Shown in pieces: positions 57,006 to 64,000 of a stretch of DNA of 64,000 nucleotides. The position numbers were made by a program, and so were the translations under genes. The notes below the pieces were generated by a model, which was given only the letters and a program-made list of their open reading frames with translations, was not told the DNA's origin and searched no databases. Source of the stretch: Ohtaekwangia koreensis (GTDB lineage: Bacteria > Bacteroidota > Bacteroidia > Cytophagales > Cyclobacteriaceae); the NCBI RefSeq assembly GCF_900167975.1, contig NZ_FUZU01000001.1:1646580-1710579 (forward strand). The letters are read 5' to 3'. Numbering within the stretch: the first letter of the stretch is position 1; every line of letters starts with the position of its first letter.

Positions 57006-58622
57006 ATGACAATGGAAAATGATCAGTCTAAAAAGTTATGGTGGCAGAGCGGCGTAGTTTACCAGATATATCCGCGTTCATTTCAGGACGGTAATGGCGA
57101 TGGTGTTGGCGATCTGCAAGGTATAATTGCCCGGCTTGACTATCTCAAGTGGCTGGGAATACGCGCTGTGTGGATTTCCCCAATATACCCGTCACCGATG
57201 GCAGACTTCGGATATGATATTTCCGATTACACGAATATACATCCGCTCTTTGGCACGCTTCAGGATTTCGACCAATTGCTAAAAGAAATTCATGCACGTG
57301 GCATGAAACTTATTTTAGACTTCGTGCCCAATCATACTTCCGATCAGCATCCGTGGTTTATAGAATCACGCTCTTCACGCAATAATCCCAAGCGAGACTG
57401 GTATATATGGAAAGATGCTCGTGCCGATGGAGGCCCTCCTAATAACTGGCTTGCCGCTTTTGGTGGCACAGCATGGGAGTGGGATGAATCGACTCAACAA
57501 TATTACTATCATGCTTTTCTCAAAGAACAACCCGATTTGAACTGGCGTAATCCGGAAGTACAAAAAGCAATGCTTGATGCGATGCGCTTCTGGCTCGACA
57601 AGGGAGTGGATGGCTTTCGGGTGGATGTCATGTGGCACATGATCAAAGATGAAAAGTTACGCGACAATCCTGTTAATCAGGATTACCAGCCCTATATGGC
57701 AACGTATGATCAGTTGTTGCCGGTATATTCAACCGATCAACCGGAAGTACATGACATTGTGCGGGACATGCGTGCGTTGCTCGACAAGTATCATGAGCGT
57801 ATGTTGATTGGTGAAATATACTTGCCTATACATAAACTGGTAACGTATTATGGTAAAGATAATCAGGGTGCACATCTGCCGTTCAATTTTCAATTGTTAA
57901 CACTCCCGTGGGAAGCACGAAAAATTTCTGCTGCTATAGGCGAATATGAAGGAGCCTTACCTTCACAAGGTTGGCCAAACTGGGTATTGGGTAATCACGA
58001 TCAACCACGTATTGCAAGCCGTATAGGCTCGCAACAGGCACGTGTAGCCGCGATGTTATTATTGACCTTGCGCGGTACACCCACTATATACTATGGCGAT
58101 GAAATCGGGATGCGGGATGTGCCCATTCCGGTTGATGAAATACAAGATCCACAGGGATTGAACATGCCCGATAAAAATTTAAGTCGTGATCCTGCCCGAA
58201 CACCGATGCAGTGGAACAACAGTGAGCAGGGTGGGTTTACCACCGGCAAACCCTGGTTGCGACTCGATCGGAATTTCCTGACAGTAAATGTTCAGTCGCA
58301 ACGCGAGGATATATACTCTATGCTTTCATTGTATCGGAAATTGATTCGCCTGCGCGATGAAGAACCATCGCTTATCGATGGAAGCTACATACCGGTATAT
58401 TCCGATCACCAGATGATCGCCTATATTCGCCATCGTGAGGGATCACCGCGATTGCTCATACTGTTAAACCTCAGCCACCGTCCATGCTACTTCAGACAGA
58501 GTAGCGAACCTATGAAGGGCGTCATCGTTGTGTCAACCTCTCCGGAACTGGAAAATATAGTCGTTGAAAATACAATCAGTCTCAGTGGAGACGAAGGCAT
58601 AGTGGTTAAACTTGATAATTAA
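57006..58622 (+). CDS. GH13 alpha-glucosidase (oligo-1,6-glucosidase type)
   Basis: A 538-residue cytoplasmic alpha-glucosidase. The ATG at 57006 is preferred over the TTG at 56991; the ATG at 57012 is also possible. GH13 signatures: WWQSGVVYQIYPRSFQD, LILDFVPNHTSDQHPWF, GFRVDVMW with nucleophile Asp207, LIGEIYLP with acid/base Glu270, and LGNHDQPR with Asp332. The order and length match oligo-1,6-glucosidase/alpha-glucosidase family members acting on maltose, isomaltose or trehalulose. No signal peptide is seen. It starts 199 bases after the aldo/keto reductase, and the trehalose gene treZ begins 39 bases downstream, so both are probably co-transcribed. Confidence 0.93.
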   Translation: MTMENDQSKKLWWQSGVVYQIYPRSFQDGNGDGVGDLQGIIARLDYLKWLGIRAVWISPIYPSPMADFGYDISDYTNIHPLFGTLQDFDQLLKEIHARGMKLILDFVPNHTSDQHPWFIESRSSRNNPKRDWYIWKDARADGGPPNNWLAAFGGTAWEWDESTQQYYYHAFLKEQPDLNWRNPEVQKAMLDAMRFWLDKGVDGFRVDVMWHMIKDEKLRDNPVNQDYQPYMATYDQLLPVYSTDQPEVHDIVRDMRALLDKYHERMLIGEIYLPIHKLVTYYGKDNQGAHLPFNFQLLTLPWEARKISAAIGEYEGALPSQGWPNWVLGNHDQPRIASRIGSQQARVAAMLLLTLRGTPTIYYGDEIGMRDVPIPVDEIQDPQGLNMPDKNLSRDPARTPMQWNNSEQGGFTTGKPWLRLDRNFLTVNVQSQREDIYSMLSLYRKLIRLRDEEPSLIDGSYIPVYSDHQMIAYIRHREGSPRLLILLNLSHRPCYFRQSSEPMKGVIVVSTSPELENIVVENTISLSGDEGIVVKLDN

Positions 58623-58661
58623 TATACACGCGTTTGAACGGTCTTGGTATATATTTAGAAT

Positions 58662-60491
58662 ATGAGAATTTTCGGTTCTGAGTTTTCGGCTCATAAATGT
58701 GCTTTTTCGGTTTGGGCTCCGGAAAAGAAAACCATGTTGTTGCACATCGTTTCACCGGAGGAGCGTACCGTTGAAATGGAGAAGGATGCCTCTGGATATT
58801 TTTATACTACGTTGAAAAATATAGATCCTGGCACACGCTATTTTTTTATGCCAGATGGAAAAAAAGATGTTCCGGATCCTGCTTCACATTATCAACCCCT
58901 GGGTGTTAAAGGCCCTTCTGAAATAGTGGATCACTATGCGTTTGAGTGGGAAGACCAGGCGTGGCGCGGTATACCGTTGCAAGACTATATTATTTACGAA
59001 ATGCATATCGGTACATTTACCCAGGCCGGTACGTTTGAAGCCGCTATACAACAACTCGATGATCTTCTGGATATTGGAGTCAATGCTATACAGATCATGC
59101 CCGTGTCGCAATTTTCCGGGGAGCGTAATTGGGGATATGATGGCGTGTTCCCGTATGCCGTACAGAATTCATACGGTGGACCGGATGGATTAAAGAAGCT
59201 CGTAAACGCATGTCATAAAAAAGGCATGGCCGTGATACTGGATGTTGTATATAACCATATAGGCCCCGAAGGAAACTGCTTCAGTGAGTACGCAAATTAC
59301 TTTACAGACACCTATAGAACTCCGTGGGGTCAGGCTATAAACTATGATGGTGAATGGTCGGATGGAGTTCGCGATTATTTTTCCAGCAATCCTATATACT
59401 GGTTTTCACAATTCCATTTTGATGCACTGCGTGTCGATGCCATCCATACTGTATTTGATACGAGTGCTGTGCATTTCTGGGAACAGGTAAATACTAAAGT
59501 GAAGTCTCTTGAGAAAAAGATAGCACGACCGATATATATGATTGCCGAAAGCGATTTGAATAGTACGAAAGTAATCAAGTCACCGGAAGACGGAGGGTAT
59601 GGATTCGATGCCCAATGGCTGGATGATTTTCACCATGCCCTATATGTATTGCTGGATAAAAACGGTAAGAAGCGATATGAAGATTTTGGTTCGATCGAAC
59701 AATTACAAAAAGCTTACAATGAAGGTTTCGTATTGAGCGGTGAATTTGTAAAATTCAGAAAGAGAAGATACGGGTCATCTTCCGTGGGAGTATCTGGCAA
59801 TCGGTTTGTAGTTTTTACAATGAATCACGATCAGGTAGGAAACCGCGTGCGTGGCGAACGATTGTGTTCTTTACTGGATTTTGAAAGATTGAAATTAGCG
59901 GCAGCAGCATTCCTTTTTTCTCCCTATATACCGATGTTGTTTATGGGAGAGGAGTATGCAGATGAGTCTCCTTTTTTTTATTTTATCAGTCATGAGGATT
60001 CCAAGTTGATCGAGGCTGTACGCGAAGGCAGAAAGAAAGAGTTTGCTCCCTTTAAATCAGAAGGGGAACCACCCGATGCCTATGCGCCAGAGACGTTTTA
60101 TGATTCCAAGTTAAAATGGCAAAAACGAAACGAAGGGAAGCATGGTGTCATTCTGCGTTGGCATAAAAAACTGATTTCTATGCGAACCAGCTATGAAGCA
60201 TTGCAGAACATGGATAAGAAAGATACGCTGGCGCACGTTGTGGGAGAGAAAGCGATAGCACTTCATCGAAAGCGTGAACATGAGAATATACTATGCTTGT
60301 TTAATTTTTCAGAACAAGGTTTTTTATATACTATGCCAGCATATGGTGAGCGTTGGGAAAGAATACTTGATTCAAGAGAAGCGGAGTGGAGTGTTGATGG
60401 GAGTTCAAATGCTACGTCCGCAGCGCAGATCAATGCTGGTCAAAATATGCAAGTAGAATCCTTACAGGTTCTGGTATATAAAACGATATAG
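58662..60491 (+). CDS. treZ: Malto-oligosyltrehalose trehalohydrolase
   Basis: A 609-residue GH13 enzyme that releases trehalose from maltooligosyl trehalose. The N-terminal beta-sandwich (FSVWAPEKKTMLLHI) is followed by a barrel with YEMHIGTFTQAGTFEAA, GERNWGYDGVFPYAVQNSYG, VVYNHIGPEGN, ALRVDAIH with nucleophile Asp259, IAESDLN with Glu296, and MNHDQVGNR with Asp390. The NWGYDGV and NHIGPEGN segments are diagnostic for TreZ rather than branching enzyme. Its usual partner TreY (maltooligosyl trehalose synthase) is not in the window. It starts 39 bases after the alpha-glucosidase gene. Confidence 0.93.
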   Translation: MRIFGSEFSAHKCAFSVWAPEKKTMLLHIVSPEERTVEMEKDASGYFYTTLKNIDPGTRYFFMPDGKKDVPDPASHYQPLGVKGPSEIVDHYAFEWEDQAWRGIPLQDYIIYEMHIGTFTQAGTFEAAIQQLDDLLDIGVNAIQIMPVSQFSGERNWGYDGVFPYAVQNSYGGPDGLKKLVNACHKKGMAVILDVVYNHIGPEGNCFSEYANYFTDTYRTPWGQAINYDGEWSDGVRDYFSSNPIYWFSQFHFDALRVDAIHTVFDTSAVHFWEQVNTKVKSLEKKIARPIYMIAESDLNSTKVIKSPEDGGYGFDAQWLDDFHHALYVLLDKNGKKRYEDFGSIEQLQKAYNEGFVLSGEFVKFRKRRYGSSSVGVSGNRFVVFTMNHDQVGNRVRGERLCSLLDFERLKLAAAAFLFSPYIPMLFMGEEYADESPFFYFISHEDSKLIEAVREGRKKEFAPFKSEGEPPDAYAPETFYDSKLKWQKRNEGKHGVILRWHKKLISMRTSYEALQNMDKKDTLAHVVGEKAIALHRKREHENILCLFNFSEQGFLYTMPAYGERWERILDSREAEWSVDGSSNATSAAQINAGQNMQVESLQVLVYKTI

Positions 60492-60554
60492 ATTAATATA
60501 TAGAAGACTATGCATATTTATCTGGTGGGAGTGGGAGTAGAGTAAAAGCAAGGG

Positions 60555-61775
60555 TTAGTTTTTCTTGTCTTTATCATCGTCTTTTTTGTCACTATCTTTT
60601 TTCTTTTCTTTCTCTTTTTCTTCTTCCTTGTTCTTGTCCTTATCCTTATCCTTATCGTCCTTCTTGCCGAAGATTTTTTGCAGGATATTTTTCTTTTCCT
60701 CTTTCTGAGTGTCTACCGTAGCGATGTTTATCTCCTGGTCAATGGAGGGTTGAATAGCACGTATAAATGCATTTTGAAGAATGCTGCTCAGTGCATACCA
60801 TACATTTGTATCGGGATTTTTCAGATTACCCTCGAAGGGAACTTTGGTTGCTACTTGATCTTTGCGCTGATTTTCAAAAACTTCTCCGACCGTACCCGCC
60901 AATCCTTCCCACATTTTTCGAAGAATATTATCCTTTCGATCTTCTTTACCTAACACATCAAGATCTTGTATCAACGGTTTAACATACCCCGCAAATTTTC
61001 CCTCTTTTGCCGCTACTTCTGTATAGAGACCAAACCTTCCTTTGTTTACATCTATTTTAGCATAAGCTTTAAAAAAGTCATTAAGCTTTACCAGGTTTGT
61101 ATTTTTTACTTCCGCATTCATATCAAATGTAGGATCGTCCGCCAGCGGATTTAACTTTACGTTCAACGCAAGTTCACCTTCATATATATTTGCATGAGCC
61201 GTTAGTGATGCAGGCAACACAACCGAAGAGTCATAACTGTTCCTGAGATTTTGCGCCAACAAGTATGCATTGCTAAGTTGAATATCTACCGGAGGTTTTG
61301 ATGTTTCATCTTTATACTGAATGCTGCCGTTGTTTATTTCAACACGGTTTACCTGAAGCGGCATAAAATCATCCAGCAAGTTCTTGAAACTACTCGAATC
61401 ACTTCGTACTTCTTTTGGCTCAACTTTATATTTCGTAAAACGCAACATTGCATCTTCGAAAACAAGCTCTCCGACAATTGAACCATGGAACAACGCTTTC
61501 CATTCTACCGAAAGGTCAATCTCCGAAGCTCCAAAAAATGGTGTCTGCTTATCGGTAGTGCTGTCGAGTTTATTCAGGTATATACTATCAATGGTATAGG
61601 CACCCCGTATTAAAGCTATATCAATATCATCGGCATGACCGTAATAGCCTTCCATGGTTGCCAGCGTCTTATTTAAATAGTGCAGCACCACATACGGCAA
61701 TATTACGCGAACAATCACCAGTAGTCCGAGGACAATAATAAAAAACCAAATAATTTTTTTCTTCTTCGATGTCAT
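60555..61775 (-). CDS. AsmA-like (DUF748-type) protein with charged C-terminal tail
   Basis: A 406-residue protein anchored by one N-terminal helix (KIIWFFIIVLGLLVIVRVILPYVVLHY, about 6-33). The periplasmic part (about 40-350) consists of beta-strand pairs like those of AsmA/DUF748 proteins: IDIALIRGAYTIDSIYLNKL, VNRVEINNGSIQYKDETSKP and NLVKLNDFFKAYAKIDVNKGRFG. The last 45 residues are almost only Lys, Asp and Glu (KDKDKDKNKEEEKEKEKK), a low-complexity tail. The protein is shorter than most AsmA-like proteins (800-1200 residues). It may act in lipid transfer or outer-membrane assembly, but this is from family knowledge only. Confidence 0.8.
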   Translation of the reverse strand: MTSKKKKIIWFFIIVLGLLVIVRVILPYVVLHYLNKTLATMEGYYGHADDIDIALIRGAYTIDSIYLNKLDSTTDKQTPFFGASEIDLSVEWKALFHGSIVGELVFEDAMLRFTKYKVEPKEVRSDSSSFKNLLDDFMPLQVNRVEINNGSIQYKDETSKPPVDIQLSNAYLLAQNLRNSYDSSVVLPASLTAHANIYEGELALNVKLNPLADDPTFDMNAEVKNTNLVKLNDFFKAYAKIDVNKGRFGLYTEVAAKEGKFAGYVKPLIQDLDVLGKEDRKDNILRKMWEGLAGTVGEVFENQRKDQVATKVPFEGNLKNPDTNVWYALSSILQNAFIRAIQPSIDQEINIATVDTQKEEKKNILQKIFGKKDDKDKDKDKNKEEEKEKEKKKDSDKKDDDKDKKN

Positions 61776-61827
61776 GAATATAGTTGTATAGTATTTTTAG
61801 GTACTATATATATTAGATTACGAGTTC

Positions 61828-62007
61828 TTAGATCGTTGTCTCGTCCGTAATTTCGGTTTCCGATTCGCCCAAACGCTTTGGTTTGTTCTTGTCTTCTTTG
61901 GAAGAGTTCGTAGAGATTTCAGCTCCCGTTCCTTTTGCATTTGGCTGATCTTTTTTATCGGTGGATTTCTTCGCATTCTGAGAATCCGATTTTGTTTGCT
62001 GTTTCAT
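61828..62007 (-). CDS. Small hydrophilic hypothetical protein (59 aa)
   Basis: A 60-codon frame on the - strand beginning at the ATG complementary to 62005-62007. The product is almost entirely hydrophilic: MKQQTKSDSQNAKKSTDKKDQ..., with the C-terminus LGESETEITDETTI. It is rich in Lys, Thr, Asp, Ser and Asn, has no hydrophobic segment, and is probably disordered. It lies 52 bases upstream of the AsmA-like gene in the same direction. Such small charged proteins are common in Bacteroidota but have no known role. The frame also avoids stops for only a short distance, so coding status is moderate. Confidence 0.55.
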   Translation of the reverse strand: MKQQTKSDSQNAKKSTDKKDQPNAKGTGAEISTNSSKEDKNKPKRLGESETEITDETTI

Positions 62008-62138
62008 ATGGATGTTCAGTTATCTGAATGAAACAAATAAAAAAATGGTGCCGCGGTTGCTTGTGGAAGTGTATATAAAAATGGGAACAGAATTTTAAGT
62101 ACTTCTTATCACAGAAAAATGAAGTAAACAGAACCGCC

Positions 62139-62627
62139 ATGAACACAACATGTAAAAAAATTACCCCACTCGAAAGATTTTCCTCTGTAGTAACGTATGC
62201 GGCAGGAAGTTCCACAGCTTTTCTTGTAGCAGTCTCATTGATAATGGTGTGGCTGATTACCGGCCCCATATTTCACTATTCTGATACATGGCAACTGGTT
62301 ATTAACACGGGCACAACGATAATAACTTTTCTGATGGTCTTTCTCATTCAGCGAAGTCAGAATAAAGAATCGATAGCCATTCATTTAAAACTAAATGAAC
62401 TCGTAGCGGCACATAGTAAAGCCAGTAACAGGCTTGTGTCCGTGGAAGATCTTACCGAAGAAGAGTTAAAGGTATTACAGAAATTTTATGCAAAGCTCGC
62501 GACTATGAGTAAACAGGAAATAAATATGCAACAGACGCATTCCATAGAAGAAGCGGAAGAACTTCACGAAGAGAAGATCGATAGAATGGAAGAAGAAGAC
62601 GAACTCCGTGTAAGAGGAGAGAAGTAG
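62139..62627 (+). CDS. Low-affinity iron permease family protein
   Basis: A 162-residue membrane protein with two helices (about 19-41, SSTAFLVAVSLIMVWLITGPI, and about 51-67, TGTTIITFLMVFLIQRS). The segment GPIFHYSDTWQLVINTGTT is the family hallmark. A C-terminal cytoplasmic helix (LKLNELVAAHSKASNRLV, EELKVLQKFYAKLA) is followed by an acidic end (EAEELHEEKIDRMEEEDEL). Members are annotated as low-affinity iron permeases after the yeast Fet4 domain, but transport has rarely been tested in bacteria. Confidence 0.85.
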   Translation: MNTTCKKITPLERFSSVVTYAAGSSTAFLVAVSLIMVWLITGPIFHYSDTWQLVINTGTTIITFLMVFLIQRSQNKESIAIHLKLNELVAAHSKASNRLVSVEDLTEEELKVLQKFYAKLATMSKQEINMQQTHSIEEAEELHEEKIDRMEEEDELRVRGEK

Positions 62628-63048
62628 AACCACATTACGCCAGAAGTATCGATTCAACTCATGTCCAAGTATATATTGACTCAAGCACTGGCAAGCGTTA
62701 TACATTTTTGTTGCGCATGCACTATGCAAATCTTTGAGCGCGACCTCCTATTTTCAAATGAGAGGTTAAACATTGATCAGCAATTTACAAGTGATAACGT
62801 GACACTTATCGAACGCGTCTGGTACGCTTTTATACTCCCAACCACTTGGCTACAGTTTTTTTATACCTTTTGATAGAGTGTCTGCTGATATAATTTTTTT
62901 TATCTCTGATAAATCACTACTTTCTAGAATAATTTGATCGAACGAAAATGAGTAGTAGCTATCCACTATTCAATCCTGATTATATAATTCTATTAATGTT
63001 TTGATCAGTTATAGGAAATACGTTGATGTTGATCTGAATTTATATAAG
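62628..63048. other. Intergenic region without a supported gene
   Basis: 421 bases. A 70-codon frame at 62661-62873 exists but has no support (see rejected items). The end of the region is AT-rich and presumably contains the promoter of the sensor gene at 63049. Confidence 0.45.
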
Positions 63049-64000
63049 ATGCGGATACACCATTGGATTTATTTATTAGTAGTATGTTTTGGACTTCTGA
63101 TTTCCTGCGCTCCGAAGAACAGCAGTAAAAAATTCAGGATTGGATTTGCGCAATGTACAGGCAGCGACCTATGGAGGAAGCAGATGCTGGCTTCGATGTA
63201 TGCAGAACTGTTATTCCACCCCGACATCGAATTAGAGTATCGCGATGCACAAAACAATACTGAAAAACAACGAAGAGACATAGAGAACTTTATCGATGAT
63301 AAGATCGATTTGCTTATCGTTACACCGAACGAAGCTGATGCCATCACACCATCCGTAGAGCTTGCCTATAATAAAGGTATACCGGTAGTAATGGTAGATC
63401 GAAAGATCAATTCTGAAAAATATACTGCATATATTGGAGCTGATAATTATGAGATCGGGAAGCTGGCAGGAGCGCTCGCTGCAGAGATATCCAAAGGCAA
63501 TGGAGCTATACTCGAAGTATGGGGCTTACGCGAATCCTCGCCAGCCCTTGAAAGACATCGTGGTTTTAGCGATGCCATTGCACCGTATCCGAATTTGAAA
63601 ATTGTTGCTTCGTTAGATGGGCAATGGGAGCAGGACACTGCAGCACACAGGTTCCGCGAAAGCGCAAGTATTCTTCCTTCTTTTAATATAGTATATGCAC
63701 ACAATGATGTGATGGCGTACTCCGTATATACCTTGTGCCAGAAACAAGGGCGTGCCGATAGCATTAAATTTATTGGGGTTGATGGGCTTTCCGGTCCCGG
63801 TGGTGGCCTGCAGTTGGTGAAAGATAGAATACTGACAGCAACATTCTTATATCCTACAGGAGGCGAAGAGGCTATCCGCACAGCCAGCGATATTTTACAC
63901 GGCCAACCCTATATAAAAGATAATATACTTGAAACAACTCCCATTGACAGCCGGAATGTAAAAGTAATGCAATTGCAGCAAATGAAAATGGAGGCGCAGC
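63049..64000 (+). CDS. Periplasmic sugar-binding sensor protein, N-terminal part
   Basis: The start of a gene that continues beyond the window; 317 codons are visible without a stop. A hydrophobic N-terminus ends in LLISCAP, a possible lipobox. Residues about 35-300 form a LacI/ribose-binding-protein-like periplasmic domain: RIGFAQCTGSDLWRKQM, DLLIVTPNEADAITP, KGIPVVMVDRKI, YIGADNYEIGKLAG, YAHNDVMAYS and FIGVDGLSGPGGG. The final NVKVMQLQQMKMEAQ resembles the linker that leads into the membrane helix and kinase of hybrid sensors such as the Bacteroides fructose sensor, so a hybrid histidine kinase is likely. A free sugar-binding lipoprotein is the alternative. Confidence 0.8.
   Translation, partial: MRIHHWIYLLVVCFGLLISCAPKNSSKKFRIGFAQCTGSDLWRKQMLASMYAELLFHPDIELEYRDAQNNTEKQRRDIENFIDDKIDLLIVTPNEADAITPSVELAYNKGIPVVMVDRKINSEKYTAYIGADNYEIGKLAGALAAEISKGNGAILEVWGLRESSPALERHRGFSDAIAPYPNLKIVASLDGQWEQDTAAHRFRESASILPSFNIVYAHNDVMAYSVYTLCQKQGRADSIKFIGVDGLSGPGGGLQLVKDRILTATFLYPTGGEEAIRTASDILHGQPYIKDNILETTPIDSRNVKVMQLQQMKMEAQ

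Noticed and set aside
62661-62873. 70-codon + strand frame after the iron permease gene
   Set aside because: Composition is erratic (CCACT, many Trp/Phe at the end), it has no Shine-Dalgarno site or family resemblance, and it lies in an AT-rich stretch. Not supported as a gene.

Overview
The window looks like the chromosome of a gliding-type soil or freshwater Bacteroidota, most likely from the Cytophagales. The evidence is a C-terminal type IX secretion sorting domain, a GH97 enzyme, two very large hybrid kinases with beta-propeller sensors, paired FtsX/MacB-like permeases next to an NtrC-type regulator, weak Shine-Dalgarno sites, and no rRNA, tRNA, CRISPR array or transposase. Genus and species cannot be assigned from the sequence alone.

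Layout. (1) 1-9887: a polysaccharide-degradation block, all on the + strand. It holds the end of a GH97 glycosidase, a serine hydrolase lipoprotein, a GH39 glycosidase, an unrecognised 780-residue secreted protein, a heparinase II/III-type lyase and a GH88 unsaturated uronyl hydrolase. The order suggests a uronic-acid-containing glycan that is cut by a lyase, with GH88 finishing the unsaturated products. No SusC/SusD pair is visible. (2) 10366-19128: a compact nine-gene chemotaxis operon: ParA-like ATPase, soluble triple-PAS chemoreceptor, CheW, CheD, CheY, CheB, CheA, CheC-like phosphatase, CheR. Several genes overlap by 4 bp. (3) 19137-22388: two redox or NAD(P)-binding proteins on the - strand and three small unknown genes. 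(4) 22827-38287: a signalling block with an orphan Hpt protein, a membrane protein, a barrel-like secreted protein, a hybrid kinase with damaged catalytic features, and two paralogous 14-blade propeller hybrid kinases in opposite orientation around two secreted proteins. (5) 38775-47537: GH36 alpha-galactosidase, AraC regulator, siderophore-interacting flavoreductase, ABC exporter, MarR-GNAT fusion, NTF2-like protein and a zinc alcohol dehydrogenase. (6) 47777-55619: two FtsX-type permeases around a divergent sigma-54 regulator/kinase pair, with a plausible -24/-12 promoter just before the second permease. (7) 55946-64000: aldo/keto reductase, GH13 alpha-glucosidase, TreZ, an AsmA-like protein with a highly charged tail, two small genes, and the beginning of a sensor protein with a periplasmic sugar-binding domain.

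The most unusual part is the chemotaxis operon. It begins with a ParA-type positioning ATPase directly before a soluble receptor whose extreme N-terminus resembles the ParA-contacting box of ParB proteins, and its CheB receiver has Asn where the phosphorylated Asp should be. This suggests a self-positioning cytoplasmic chemosensory array with altered adaptation feedback. The neighbouring phosphorelay block, including a kinase with a shortened ATP lid and an Asp-to-Glu receiver, is the second most interesting region.

A genome-wide stylistic feature is a strong preference for the tetramer TATA, seen in codon choice (Ile ATA or Leu CTA before Tyr) as well as between genes.
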